From contig NZ_JRAA01000003.1 in assembly GCF_000787395.1 (NCBI RefSeq), positions 463,270 through 527,269 on the forward strand: a stretch of 64,000 nucleotides of DNA, given 5' to 3'. The notes beneath the pieces were generated by a model. The model was not told the origin of the DNA. It saw nothing but the letters and a program-made list of their open reading frames with translations, and did no database searches. The position numbers were made by a program, and so were the translations under genes. Of this stretch, positions 35,098 to 45,668 are shown piece after piece. How positions within the stretch are numbered: position 1 is the stretch's first letter; each line of letters starts with the position of its first letter. The stretch comes from Solemya velum gill symbiont. Lineage in GTDB: Bacteria; Pseudomonadota; Gammaproteobacteria; Chromatiales; Chromatiaceae.

Positions 35098-35212
35098 GAT
35101 GAGTCCCTTGAGGTGAATGGAGAGTTCAGGTGAGTATTCTAACAACCAATATCGATGTTTTGTAGGAAGTTGGGTCTCCAGGTGACTGGAATTTGGGCGT
35201 AGCAAATAGGCC

Positions 35213-38200
35213 TCATGTTGCCAGCGCGAGTTTATTGTTCAGAGTCCTGATAATCGAATTCATTCGGGTGAGCATGGAAACCGCAACTTCGGGGTGTTGC
35301 TGAATGATATTTTGAAATTGAACTCTTGAGATGCTGATCAGTTGTACATCCTCTATGACGTGCGCTGTTGCAGATCTTAGATTGTTGTCCAGTATTCCCA
35401 TTTCACCGAAGTAGTCTCCTTTTTCAAGAATGGCCACAAACTCTTTTTTATCCTGAGCTTCATGTAAGGAAATACCAATCTTGCCGGATTGAATGATATA
35501 GCACTGGTCGCTCGTGTCACCTATATCAAATATTCTGTCGCCTTCCTGGTAAAAGTCCTCTACAAGTATTTCAGCAATGCTCTGGATATCTTCAGTATCA
35601 ATATCGCCAAACAGGCGAGAGTGTTTGAGTAATAGTGTTTTTTCTAGGAAATCAATCATATTACTGTCCTGTGCCTGAGAAAGGCACTGTTTCACCCATG
35701 GGCTGCAATTGTGCATGCACCAGTTTATTGCCTCATCTAGTGAAATTGCATTTTGATGGCGTTGTTTGCCGCTTGGGTCGAGTAAAGAAGTGAGCAATTT
35801 GAGAATGGAGCCTGATATGGCTGTATGATTCAGATTCTTCAGGGCCTCAAATGCCAAACCGGAATACTGGCGATCATGGCTGTGAAGAACTGCCCGTACA
35901 ATATTTATTACTTTTTTTGGTTTTCAATCAGGCTTAACCCGGCAAGACATGTATCAAGCGACTGTCGAAATTGCTCTTCGAGCAAAGTGCTCAGGAGTCG
36001 ATATTGTAATGACTCGTCAGCGTGTGATTCGATCTGCTGTTGCAGAGTGTGAAGTTTGGACGCCTTGTTAACCCGGTTCTCAACAAGGCTCTTGATTTCA
36101 TCTTTTGAGAAAAAGGGCTCGCTTGAATCAAGAATGATTTGTTGGGCGCTGAATGGAACTCTGTCATTGATTAGATTCTCGAAGAGGTCTTCGGGTACCT
36201 GGTCATTTTTGTGTAGTTCACACAGCGCTAGCTGCCTGACATTCTGCTGATGGTGTGCTTCAAAAATTGAGTAGAGCAAGTGATTCGCATCAGCTGTTTT
36301 GAAAGATGCGAGAAATTCGACGATTGCGAGTTTGACTTTAAATGTAGCCGTCTCCATGCGCTTCTCAAGCATGGATAATATTGCGCTGTCGGAAGAGATA
36401 TCCGGTATGTTGCGTATCAATACAAGTGTTGATAAAACATTCTCCTCTAAAGGAGACATAAGTTGTTTAATAGTCGATGCGGGCGGCGTGACCTCTCGAT
36501 GTCGAAGAAGGGTGTTCAGAACAACTTTTGTGGATTCCGGGTCACTTGCTGAGAGTAATAATTCCAGAGACTTCTGTACTGCCGAATCAGCCGGGTTCTC
36601 ATGGATGAGTATTCGTAATCGAATGCCTTCTGCACATGCTGTCTCGTGTTGAGTGATCCATGAAGCAGCTTTTTTCCAGACCATCGGGTCTTCAACATCC
36701 ATCAACAGGTGCAATATTGCGCAGATCTCCTCATGATCAGTACTATTATCAAAACATTGCCATAAGGCATCATTTAACTCTTCAGGACGGTCGACAACGA
36801 GCAATTCGGCTAGTTCGATCTTGATACGATTCGGCTGACGATTCAAAGCGTGCAGGATAGCGGGAGAAGCTTCATCCGGAGCAAACTTCATCAGGCGCCT
36901 TGCATAATAAAGCACAATATGCCGTTCGTCTGACTGCAGGCCCTCTTTCAGTTCATTCAGTGCTGCTGATGTTGGCTTGGCAAGCCGTGAAACATCGCTT
37001 TTACCAAGGTAGGTTGCTTCACTCATCGTGGTGATCAGCGTGTCGTAATAGACCTTGTTGGTCCTGACACTGAACCAGAAAAGAAAAATTGTTGCTATGA
37101 CACCAATCATGGTGATTGGAAGATGGGTTTCGGATTGCTGCATGAAATGTAACAACAAGCCAACGCATAAGAGCGAGATTGGCAGCACGAACATCAATGT
37201 CATCGAACGGCTACGACCTTGCATTGCCGGTGGTAATGCCTCAAAAAAGAGGTTGTAGCTTGGATTGCGAAAAGCACCCATCAACGTGTCACGTACAAAG
37301 CTTCCGAAAAAAGCGGTCGGAATATGCAAACCAAGAAGAAAAAATGCATTGCTCGCAATCATGCTCAGAGGGAATATTAGGTTGACAATACGAATGCCAA
37401 ATTTCTCGAAGAAGCGATTTGTTACGAATATCTGAATGAATAAGCCGGCAATACTGTTGAATGCAATGACTGATCCAATGACTTTGGCCAGGGTATTCTC
37501 AGAAGGTACTTTTGTTACAAAAGTCAGGTTGATCAGGTATTTGAGTGTGTAATAGGCAATGACGGTAAAAAACAGGGTAAGACAGAGTGAAAGCAGCAGT
37601 GGAGAGCGCTTGGTGAAAGAGACTCCCTGCTTAATATTTTTTAGTGAGTCAGCAACGTAATGGCCTTTCTTTGTTGCATGGAAGAATGGGGATGGCCCAT
37701 GCTTTTGATGATAGTAACGAACTAGCAACGCACCTGATAGTAACGCAGTAACCCATAGCCATAACATGTTATCAAGTGACAGGACCAGGGTCCCGATTCC
37801 CAGGCCAACACCGGACATCATGCCACCGATAGAGATGCCGCTGAGAATGATTGGCGACAAACGTTTGCTTTGCGACAGGTGAAGATTCTGGCTGACATAA
37901 AACATCAAGTGCACGGCAAAAAGGTCGTAGGTGGTTTCCTGAAGAAGATACAGGGCGGGATAAATAAGGCTTAACGTCATTGACTGAATAAGGACCCATG
38001 AACCGACAATGACAGCAGCTGTTGATACAACAAGTATTTTCATGAGTCGATGCGGCGTCACGATATCGACAATGCTGCCATATACGAGTCCGGTAATTAA
38101 CAGGCCAAGAGCTGTCAGCATAAACATGGTTGGAAGATATTCGATACCGAAACGTGTCAGAAAAAGCGTTTCGGTTATACCTTTTCCAAAGCCCATGGCA

Positions 38201-38295
38201 AGGCCGATCAGGATAAAAAGGCTCAGAAAATAGAAAGTCTCTCGTTGTTCATTCTGGTGTATGAGTAGCGTTTTTGAGATGAATTGCTTCAGCAT
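35213..38295 (-). pseudogene. MFS/ATP-ADP antiporter-like transporter fused to HEAT repeats and a cNMP-binding domain, frameshifted
   Basis: The first frame (38295-35908, 795 residues) has about 12 membrane helices to residue 420, similar to Npt/Tlc-type or MFS carriers, then HEAT-like helical repeats. The frame stops at an A7 run (T7 at 35912-35918). One extra A continues into VINIVRAVLHSHDRQYSGLA, more HEAT helices, and a cyclic-nucleotide-binding domain (YQEGDRIFDIGDTSDQCYII; GDYFGEMGILDNNLRSATA) ending at 35213. The whole would be about 1,030 residues. It is probably one intact gene with a homopolymer error; read as written it is two proteins. Confidence 0.7.
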
Positions 38296-38363
38296 CTTTC
38301 ATATCACCGCTTGGAAAGTGTGGAGAATAGAGAGAGGCATTGTCTGTATAATATTCTCGGAGT

Positions 38364-39101
38364 CTATTCTATGACGGTGAAAGTTGAGTAGGCTGTTTGC
38401 GAACCAAGGTTGAAATCACCAAGGATCGGATCTCCATCCACATCCCGGGCATGAACCAGCCACTCATATTCCCCGTCAACTTCCAGTTTTCCATCGGGAA
38501 CTGTAACTTCAGTGTCTGTTATCACCTTGGTACGAAAAGCAATCTTGCGATTGTTCCAGATGTCCCTGATCACAAGCTTGTAATGTGTTGCCCCCTCGAT
38601 AGGTTTCCAGCGAATTGTTACTGGCAGTGTGACTTCCTGGGCTTCCTCAGGGTAGATCTTCTCGGCAAGAGGAAGCTGGCCCGGATCAACGTAATCCTTT
38701 GCTTCAACGACAGTGCCGTCCTTGAGATGAATTTTTGCCGTGTACCAACCTGCTTTTGGTGTGTCAGCTAACTCGTGGTCCTGTAAGAAGGCACGTTTTT
38801 TACGCCCCTTGGAGCGAAACTCAATGAACGAAGATGTATCAAGTTTTGTAATCTCGGAGCCATCGGGGTTTTCAATAGAGACATACTTGAGGTTGTCAAA
38901 TTCAAAGGTGGAGAAGACAGCTTTAAAAAATGGGGGGCGATCAGGCCAGTGGCAGAGGTGAAGGTCAAAAAAACCTGCTTTTGAATAATGCGGATCATCA
39001 GTTTCTGCGGCATTCAAGGGTGCAAAAAACACGAAACAAAGCAGCGACAGGAGAGAGTAAGTCGTTATGTGTTTTTGTACAGCACTTGCTTTTCTTTTCA
39101 T
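38364..39101 (-). CDS. secreted protein with fibronectin-like domain
   Basis: 245 residues with a signal peptide (ITTYSLLSLLCFVFFAPLNA). The mature part begins with SKAGFFDLHLCHWPDRPPFF, an uncharacterised region. It ends with a Fn3-like sandwich of about 90 residues (LPVTIRWKPIEGATHYKLVI ... YEWLVHARDVDGD). It may bind polymers at the cell surface. No family name can be given. It is separated from the transporter gene by about 70 bases. Confidence 0.6.
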   Translation of the reverse strand: MKRKASAVQKHITTYSLLSLLCFVFFAPLNAAETDDPHYSKAGFFDLHLCHWPDRPPFFKAVFSTFEFDNLKYVSIENPDGSEITKLDTSSFIEFRSKGRKKRAFLQDHELADTPKAGWYTAKIHLKDGTVVEAKDYVDPGQLPLAEKIYPEEAQEVTLPVTIRWKPIEGATHYKLVIRDIWNNRKIAFRTKVITDTEVTVPDGKLEVDGEYEWLVHARDVDGDPILGDFNLGSQTAYSTFTVIE

Positions 39102-39255
39102 GGTCGTGATCTTCTTGAATATTATTATTTCTGTCAGTCAATCTACCTCTGGAAGGAGATAGCGAATGCAGTGATTTATACAAACGTTTTTAGAATTAAT
39201 CAAAGTTCAGATGACGAGTATAGTATATTTATCAAATAACTACAGTGTTAAAAAG

Positions 39256-40326
39256 CGTGAATTCAATTTCCAAGTGCAACTCAACAGAGTTGGTTAGAGG
39301 GCAAGCTGCGGTAGCATAGGTAGCTTCTCTCACCGACCAAAGTTAGAGGAGCACCATGTACACGCAGCTTACCCAGGAAGAACGATACCAGATTCAGGCA
39401 CTGATGAAAGCAGGTCACAATCAAACAGAGATAGCCAAGATACTTGGGCGCCACAAATCCACTGTCAGCCGCGAACTGAGGCGTAACCGTGGCTTGCGCG
39501 GCTATCGCCCCAAACAGGCCCATCGGCTGTCTGTAGAGCGCCGTCAGAGCAAGAGCCAGCCCCGTATTGCCACTACCCACTGGGAGCGAGTCGAGCATCT
39601 GTTGCGCGAGGACTGGAGTCCGGAACAAATCAGCCTGTGGCTGTGCAATGAGGCTGACATTCAAATCTCTCATGAGTGGATTTACCAGTACGTTCTCCAG
39701 AACAAATCCATGGGCGGTAACCTATACCGCCACCTGCGTTGCCAGAAGCAGCGTCGAAAGCGCTATGGCAGCTATAGCCGCCGAGGGCAACTGATTAACC
39801 GAGTCAGCATCGATGAACGTCCTGCCGTGGTTGATGAGCGTTCACGCTTCGGTGATTGGGAACTTGATACCATTATCGGAAAAGGCCACAAACAGGCCAT
39901 CGTTTCAATCACCGAGCGTAAATCCCGATTGACGCTCATCCATAAGGTGGAGAGAAAAACCGCCAGCAACGTCACCAGCGCTATCCTCAAACTGCTCAAA
40001 CCCATCGCCGGCCGCGTTCACACGCTGACCTCAGATAATGGTAAGGAATTCGCCGGTCACGAGACCATCGCTAAAGGCCTCAGTGCCAGGTTCTTCTTTG
40101 CCCATCCCTATGCCTCCTGGGAACGTGGCTTGAATGAGAACACCAATGGACTCATTCGCCAATACTTCCCAAAGCATCGGGACTTTACAACCATCACTCA
40201 GGCGGAAATCAACCAGGTGATGAATAAACTGAACAATCGTCCCCGAAAATGTCTTGGCATTAAAACGCCCAATCAAGTATTTTTCGGGATTAACCCATCC
40301 GTTGCACTAGTGAGTTGAATCCGCGA
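39256..40326 (+). mobile_element. IS30-family insertion sequence, copy B (1071 bp)
   Basis: The same 1071-bp element as at 11170-12240, in the opposite orientation, with the same imperfect terminal repeats. The copies lie 27 kb apart as inverted repeats and could support inversion of the DNA between them, which includes the integrase and rpf genes. Confidence 0.9.
39356..40318 (+). CDS. IS30-family transposase
   Basis: 320 residues, identical to the product at 11178-12140. HTH and DDE motifs are intact (GDWELDTIIGK; LTSDNGKEFAGHE; ERGLNENTNGL). Confidence 0.96.
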   Translation: MYTQLTQEERYQIQALMKAGHNQTEIAKILGRHKSTVSRELRRNRGLRGYRPKQAHRLSVERRQSKSQPRIATTHWERVEHLLREDWSPEQISLWLCNEADIQISHEWIYQYVLQNKSMGGNLYRHLRCQKQRRKRYGSYSRRGQLINRVSIDERPAVVDERSRFGDWELDTIIGKGHKQAIVSITERKSRLTLIHKVERKTASNVTSAILKLLKPIAGRVHTLTSDNGKEFAGHETIAKGLSARFFFAHPYASWERGLNENTNGLIRQYFPKHRDFTTITQAEINQVMNKLNNRPRKCLGIKTPNQVFFGINPSVALVS

Positions 40327-40348
40327 AGGATATTAACAGGGACATCTC

Positions 40349-41848
40349 GTGAAAGTGAAGTGGAACTACTCAGTGATGCTGTCGCCGATGCTGTTTGGCT
40401 TATTCGCGCTATTGCTGCGTTTGTATAACCTCGATGAAAAATCGATCTGGATGGATGAGGCTTTTACCTCTTATCACTCTACTTTTTCAGCCTATGAGCT
40501 CTGGACCCAGTCCATAACAACCAAGCCACCACTATATTATCTTCTGACATCTCTTTTCTGGTCACCAGGTGATGGGGCTTTTGCGCTGCGTCTGCCTGAT
40601 GCAATTCTCGGCTCCATCAGTGTCATGCTTTCCTGGTATCTCGGCAGGGCGATTGCAGGTGATCGGGCTGCTTTTGTGCTGGCCCTTTTTGTGCTTTTAT
40701 CAGATGTGAACCTCTTTTATAGCCAGGAGGCACGGCACTACATACTGTTGTCGGTCGGCTGGCTACTGTTGCTGTTGTCATTGGTGCAGATGGTCAAGTC
40801 GAGTGACAACAAGGACAAGCCGTGTCGGTCACACCTGGTGCTGATGGCTGTTGGCGCCATTATAATGGTGCACTCACACCCGATTGCAATGCACTACCTG
40901 GTTGCAAGCGGCATTGCATATTTTTCTGCCTTGTTTATTCGGCCAGGATGTAACAGGCGTTTTTTCTATCAACCGGTAATAGTTGTACTGCTGGCAGGAG
41001 TGAGCGTGCTTCCATGGCTGCCGGTGGGGTTTGAAAGTGCTTCGACCAACTTCAACTGGTTGAAGCAACCAGGTGCAGGAAAGGCGCTTTTTGAATACAT
41101 GATGCTGTTTGGAAGCAGTAGCCTGGCATTTCTGGCAGGCAAGAAGTTTGCATTTGTTGTGAGTCTGTTTCTTGTCGCGCTATCGGTAACAGGTATTCTT
41201 TACTGGCTTGTTCGTCGTGACAGGCGCACTGCGCTTCTGTTGATTCTCCTGATGCTTCTTCCACCTCTTCTGATCTGGTTGACTGGCTTTTTTGAGCCCA
41301 TGTACATGCTGCGAACCATCATGCCATCGCACTTGATTGCAATGACAGGCCTCGCACTGGCTATGACAGTAATCAAGGCAGGATGGCTTCGGATAGCCGG
41401 GGTTGCAGTTCTCACCGTTGTTCTGGGGGGCTCTTCCTATGGCTATTTATCTCATTACAAGAAAGAAGCATGGGCCGAATTGAGCGTTCAGTTGAAACAG
41501 ACTGTTTCAGCTGGTGCAGCAGTACTGGTCTGTGAAGAGTATCTCTATCATCCGCTCTATTTTTATCTGCATGAAGAGATGCCAGCCGTGATTGATCTCA
41601 ATCACCGCAAGCGCAGGGTACGAATCAGGCAGACTCCTGCAGATCAATGGCAGCCCTTATACTTGCAGCCGGGTAACAGGCCGCCAGGTGTCATTCATGT
41701 GATCGGAAGATATGGTCGTTGTGCCGGGCGTATGGAGCAGGATCTGTTTGCCATAATGGGTAATGAATACAAGGTTATTGACCATTGGCAGGGGTATAAG
41801 ATCAGCATGGCGACATACGAAATTAATGCGAATATATACACAAGATGA
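40349..41848 (+). CDS. membrane glycosyltransferase, GT39/ArnT-like
   Basis: 499 residues with about ten membrane helices. The N-terminal region has RLYNLDEKSIWMDEAFTSYH, where the acidic residues of the first loop are typical of polyprenyl-phosphate-sugar transferases (PMT_2), and TTKPPLYYLLTSLFW and LFYSQEARHYILLSVGW match the family. It would transfer a sugar from a lipid carrier on the periplasmic side. The start is GTG 40349 after CAGGGA. The upstream IS30 copy has probably replaced its natural promoter. Confidence 0.82.
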   Translation: MKVKWNYSVMLSPMLFGLFALLLRLYNLDEKSIWMDEAFTSYHSTFSAYELWTQSITTKPPLYYLLTSLFWSPGDGAFALRLPDAILGSISVMLSWYLGRAIAGDRAAFVLALFVLLSDVNLFYSQEARHYILLSVGWLLLLLSLVQMVKSSDNKDKPCRSHLVLMAVGAIIMVHSHPIAMHYLVASGIAYFSALFIRPGCNRRFFYQPVIVVLLAGVSVLPWLPVGFESASTNFNWLKQPGAGKALFEYMMLFGSSSLAFLAGKKFAFVVSLFLVALSVTGILYWLVRRDRRTALLLILLMLLPPLLIWLTGFFEPMYMLRTIMPSHLIAMTGLALAMTVIKAGWLRIAGVAVLTVVLGGSSYGYLSHYKKEAWAELSVQLKQTVSAGAAVLVCEEYLYHPLYFYLHEEMPAVIDLNHRKRRVRIRQTPADQWQPLYLQPGNRPPGVIHVIGRYGRCAGRMEQDLFAIMGNEYKVIDHWQGYKISMATYEINANIYTR

Positions 41849-42438
41849 AGAATAGCAATCCTATAAGTGCAAACAGTTTTGTCGCCGCTTTTTTAAGGAA
41901 TGAGTGGTACAAGCACTTCTACGATAATGTTCGCTCACAATTCGATGAAATTGTTACCAACCCGGATGTAAATGACCCCAAGCAAAACTATATACGGCGT
42001 CATCTTTTATGGCGTCTGAGAACTCCGTTACTGCGCGAAATACCCCGGGATATTGAATGGCAGATCATCGACATCAGTAATGATGAATTTGGTGACATGA
42101 AGATTATCCGTGAATCTGGTTGGTGCAAGGTCTTCGGTCTTAACAAAACACTGGCCCAGGCTGCTGATATATATGTTTCCGGGCTACCTGAAGAGCAAGG
42201 AGTCAATTTTGAGAAGGTAGATAAAATCAGAGAATCAATCGGATCATTTGACTTCAGCAATGAGCTGATTTGTATTGCGATTGATCCTGATTCACCGCGT
42301 ACCCTCATAGAAGGGAATCATCGGGGCCTTGCTTTTCAAATTCACAAATTGAGATCAGGGACAGCGGATCATATTCCAAAAGAGATTATACTTGGCACCA
42401 GCAAGAATATGCGTCAATGCGCATGGTTTTGCCAATAG
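41845..42438 (+). CDS. hypothetical protein, ParB/sulfiredoxin-like loop
   Basis: 197 residues. It is coupled to the glycosyltransferase by an ATGA overlap. It contains RTLIEGNHRGLAFQIHK near residue 155, an (E/D)GxHR loop like that of ParB/sulfiredoxin-fold proteins, and resembles the decayed gene at 31545-32043 in that motif. No function is assigned. Confidence 0.55.
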   Translation: MKNSNPISANSFVAAFLRNEWYKHFYDNVRSQFDEIVTNPDVNDPKQNYIRRHLLWRLRTPLLREIPRDIEWQIIDISNDEFGDMKIIRESGWCKVFGLNKTLAQAADIYVSGLPEEQGVNFEKVDKIRESIGSFDFSNELICIAIDPDSPRTLIEGNHRGLAFQIHKLRSGTADHIPKEIILGTSKNMRQCAWFCQ

Positions 42439-42503
42439 TGCTATACAGGGAAGAGGGTGTGTACGCAGATCTCATTTTGGCTAATCAATTAGTGAAGGTC
42501 TGT

Positions 42504-43595
42504 TTAACTACGTTCTGCCTCAAGCATGTAATCATGGGATTCTGATTCATCCGCAGTCCCTGCAAGCAGTTTGAGCATCAGTTCACATGATGCTGGTGCG
42601 AGTACCACGCCGTTGCGGAAATGTCCCGCGTTGATATAGAGGTTCTCGTATTCGGGATGACGTGCGATGTAGGGTACGCCTGATGGTGAGCCGGGTCTCA
42701 GGCCTGCCCATTGCAGTTCAACTTCATACTCCTTGAGTATCGGATACCGGTTCGTGACAACGTCATATAGTTCAGCTTCCGCATCCTCCGTGGTCTGCTT
42801 GATAAAACCGCTGTATTCAACGGTACTGCCGAACAGGATGCGTCCATCCTTTCTCGGGATAGCGTACCTGTCTTCCCACAGGGTAATGTGCTTGATCAAA
42901 TCAGGCGCAGTCTTGAACAGGATCATCTGTCCACGTACAGGTTCAATAACCGGAATCAGGTCGCTGAACAGTGAGACGAGTTGAGCGGTCCAGGCACCTG
43001 TGCAAAGGATAATGTTGTCGGCATGCAAAATGCCCTTGCTGGTTTCCACGCCAGTTACCTTGCCACTGTCGGTCACCAGGCCATGCAGTTCATGCTCTTC
43101 AAGTAGCTCAACGCCAAGCCTGATGATGGTTTCTCTCATCGATTTTGCAATGCGCGGATTGCGTACCTGTGCAACATCCGGCATCCAGATTGCACTCTCG
43201 GTATCTGGTGCAAACTCAGGTTCCAGTTCGCTGATTTCATCTTTCGGGATGCGTGACAACTGCTTGTGGTTTTTAGTGGCCCATTGCAGGGCATCCTGCT
43301 CTTCATCAGGTGCAATGGTGAGCATGCCGCTGATGAGATACTCGGGATCAATGCCACTGGTCTCCAGCAGGTAGTCAGTCAATTCGGGGTAGAGCGCCTG
43401 TGAACGGCTTGCGAGCCGGGTTACGCTTTCCGGGTAGCGCCACGGGTAGAGTGGTGAGACGATGCCGCCACCGGCCCAGGTCGATTCGCGTCCGGCAAGT
43501 TGACGATCGATTAGTGTTACATCAGCGCCTTGCTGTCGAAGCATCAGGGCGGTCATCATGCCGATGATGCCGCCGCCTGTAATGAGATACTGCAT
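42504..43595 (-). CDS. thiO: glycine oxidase ThiO-like FAD oxidoreductase
   Basis: 363 residues. It has the FAD dinucleotide motif MQYLITGGGIIGMMTALMLR at the N-terminus, then STWAGGGIVSPLYPWRYP, and the C-terminal LQWAGLRPGSPSGVPYI and YINAGHFRNGVVLAPASCEL. These match ThiO, which oxidises glycine to the imine used for the thiazole of thiamine. Other DAO-family substrates cannot be excluded. It sits 23 bases after ispH on the same strand. Confidence 0.88.
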   Translation of the reverse strand: MQYLITGGGIIGMMTALMLRQQGADVTLIDRQLAGRESTWAGGGIVSPLYPWRYPESVTRLASRSQALYPELTDYLLETSGIDPEYLISGMLTIAPDEEQDALQWATKNHKQLSRIPKDEISELEPEFAPDTESAIWMPDVAQVRNPRIAKSMRETIIRLGVELLEEHELHGLVTDSGKVTGVETSKGILHADNIILCTGAWTAQLVSLFSDLIPVIEPVRGQMILFKTAPDLIKHITLWEDRYAIPRKDGRILFGSTVEYSGFIKQTTEDAEAELYDVVTNRYPILKEYEVELQWAGLRPGSPSGVPYIARHPEYENLYINAGHFRNGVVLAPASCELMLKLLAGTADESESHDYMLEAERS

Positions 43596-43618
43596 AGTGA
43601 ATCCGTTAAGAGATCAGG

Positions 43619-44581
43619 TTAGGCCTGCTCAATGAGCTGACGCATGTTTTTCGGTAGAACAAAAGTGACATCCTCACGCATACCATCGATGGTTTCCACA
43701 ACGGTTTGTGTCAGTGTGCCGAGGTGTGCAATGACATTGTCAACCAGCACTTCGGGAGCGGAAGCACCTGCTGTAATACCGACTGATTCAACTCCATTCA
43801 GCCACTCCTCGCGGATGTCCTCTGGCCCATCTATCAGGTATGCATTAACGCCTTCCTTCTCTGCGAGTTCACGCAGGCGATTGGAGTTTGAACTGTTTGG
43901 AGAGCCAACGACCAGTACGAGATCACAGCTGCTTGCCAGCTTGCGTACTGCATTCTGGCGGTTTTGCGTGGCGTAACAGATATCGTCTTTCTTCGGGCCG
44001 TTGATGTTCGGAAAGCGCTCTTTGAGCGCTTCGATGACGGTTTTGGTGTCATCCATCGACAGGGTGGTCTGGGTGACATAGGCGAGTTTGTCAGGATCTT
44101 TCACCTGTAACTGGGCAACGTCCTCCGCTGTTTCAACCAACAGCATACTGCCGACCTTGTTGTCATCGTTATTGCACAGGTATTGCCCCATGGTGCCCTC
44201 GACTTCGGGATGTCCCCTGTGACCGATCAGGATGACGGTGTCGCCCTGTTTACAGTGTCGTGCAACTTCCATGTGCACCTTGGTGACAAGAGGGCAGGTG
44301 GCATCAAATACCTGCAAGCCACGGCGTTTCGCCTCTTCTTGTACCTCTTTGGCAACGCCGTGAGCAGAAAAAATGACCGTACCATTGTCAGGCACATCAT
44401 CGAGTTCATCGACAAACACTGCACCACGTTGCTTTAGACCATTGACGACAAAGCGGTTATGCACCACTTCGTGGCGAACATAGATGGGTGGTTTCAACAG
44501 ATCGAGCGCCTTTTCGACAATCTCGATCGCGCGGTCGACACCTGCGCAGAAGCCACGAGGATTGGCGAGCAGTATCTTCAC
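43619..44581 (-). CDS. ispH: 4-hydroxy-3-methylbut-2-enyl diphosphate reductase
   Basis: 320 residues with the conserved start [20 protein letters not shown] and three Cys ligands of the Fe-S cluster ([29 protein letters not shown]). It makes IPP and DMAPP in the last step of the MEP pathway. Overlaps fkpB by four bases, a standard gammaproteobacterial pair. Confidence 0.97.
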   Translation of the reverse strand: MKILLANPRGFCAGVDRAIEIVEKALDLLKPPIYVRHEVVHNRFVVNGLKQRGAVFVDELDDVPDNGTVIFSAHGVAKEVQEEAKRRGLQVFDATCPLVTKVHMEVARHCKQGDTVILIGHRGHPEVEGTMGQYLCNNDDNKVGSMLLVETAEDVAQLQVKDPDKLAYVTQTTLSMDDTKTVIEALKERFPNINGPKKDDICYATQNRQNAVRKLASSCDLVLVVGSPNSSNSNRLRELAEKEGVNAYLIDGPEDIREEWLNGVESVGITAGASAPEVLVDNVIAHLGTLTQTVVETIDGMREDVTFVLPKNMRQLIEQA

Positions 44582-45042
44582 ATTGCCCCCCCGTTTTGTA
44601 CCTCGAGAATCTCCACCTTGAAGATGACATCCCTGCCAGCGAGCGGATGGTTGAAATCAACCGTGACAATGCCATCCTCGACCGACTGGATTTCACCTGG
44701 CGCCTCGGCACCGTCGTCTGCGCTGAAGGAGATGATCTGACCGGGTTCCGGCTGCAGGTCATCAGGAAAGTCGCTCAGCGGCAGTTCACTTACGAGTTTG
44801 CTGTCACGAGGACCGAATGATTCCAGTTCATTGAGAATGCGCTCATGCTTGTCGCCCTGTTTGAGCCCGAAGATCACCATCTCCAGGGTCGGCATCAGGG
44901 TGCCGTCACCCATCTGAAAGTGTGCAGGCTCCTCGCCAAAGGTGGAAATCGCCTCGGAACCATCGGTTAGCGATAGCGAGAAGTGCATGGTGACGATGCT
45001 GCCAGTAATGATTTCCGGCGGCTGATTGATGTCGTTACTCAT
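44578..45042 (-). CDS. fkpB: FKBP-type peptidyl-prolyl isomerase, SlpA-like
   Basis: 154 residues: FKBP half ([40 protein letters not shown]) with an IF insert domain ([18 protein letters not shown]) and [20 protein letters not shown], as in SlpA/FkpB. It is a cytosolic isomerase and chaperone. It overlaps both neighbours by four bases. Confidence 0.93.
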   Translation of the reverse strand: MSNDINQPPEIITGSIVTMHFSLSLTDGSEAISTFGEEPAHFQMGDGTLMPTLEMVIFGLKQGDKHERILNELESFGPRDSKLVSELPLSDFPDDLQPEPGQIISFSADDGAEAPGEIQSVEDGIVTVDFNHPLAGRDVIFKVEILEVQNGGAM

Positions 45043-45584
45043 TCTGTAGTCCAGTACTCTTCCTCAACGCCTCTCTGCTTGTTGACGTCACGCGCCATCA
45101 TGAAGAGCAGATCCGAGAGCCGATTGAGATATATTGTGACCCCGGATTCTACCTTTTCCTGCGCCTGAAGGTGCAGGAGATCGCGTTCAGTTCGCCTGCA
45201 CACTGTACGTGTACGGTGCAGTTCGGCTGCTCCACGGCAGCCACCAGGCAGGATAAAGTTTTTCAGTTCAGGCAGTTGCGTCTCAAAACGATCAATTTCC
45301 TGTTCCATCCATTGGATTTCTGCCACACCCGGTGCATGTCCTTCTGTGAGCGCCAGGCTGGCGCCAATACCGAACAGGTGCTGTTGAATCTGTTTCAGGG
45401 TATCGACCCTTTTATACGCCTGTGCAGAACGTAGCTTTAGAGCGGCAATGACGACGCCTATACAGGCATTCAGCTCATCGATTGAACCAATAGCCATGAT
45501 ACGTACGTCACTTTTCGCTCGTCGTTCACCTCTTGCGAGCGAGGTGGTGCCGTCATCACCGGTTTTTGTGTAGATACTGATAAT
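45039..45584 (-). CDS. PduO-type cob(I)alamin adenosyltransferase
   Basis: About 181 residues if translation starts near 45584. The ATP-binding loop IYTKTGDDGTTSLARGERRA lies upstream of the first ATG (45497), so that ATG would remove an essential part. GGAGAG precedes ATT/ATC codons at the family's normal N-terminus, implying a rare start codon or a base error. The rest has RTRTVCRRTERDL and LNRLSDLLFMMARDVN, typical of the family. It converts cobalamin to its adenosyl form and follows btuB, so import and activation are linked. Confidence 0.82.
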   Translation of the reverse strand: MISIYTKTGDDGTTSLARGERRAKSDVRIMAIGSIDELNACIGVVIAALKLRSAQAYKRVDTLKQIQQHLFGIGASLALTEGHAPGVAEIQWMEQEIDRFETQLPELKNFILPGGCRGAAELHRTRTVCRRTERDLLHLQAQEKVESGVTIYLNRLSDLLFMMARDVNKQRGVEEEYWTTE

Positions 45585-45668
45585 TCTCTCCAGTTTACGT
45601 ATTTTGTTCCGGATATGTCCGGAAAGGTGAGTAATTTACAGTGTTTTCCATGCAAATGTCAGTTTTGC

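Noticed and set aside
39281..39673. Leftward 130-residue frame within IS30 (also in the other copy)
   Set aside because: Antisense to the transposase N-terminus and duplicated only because the IS is.
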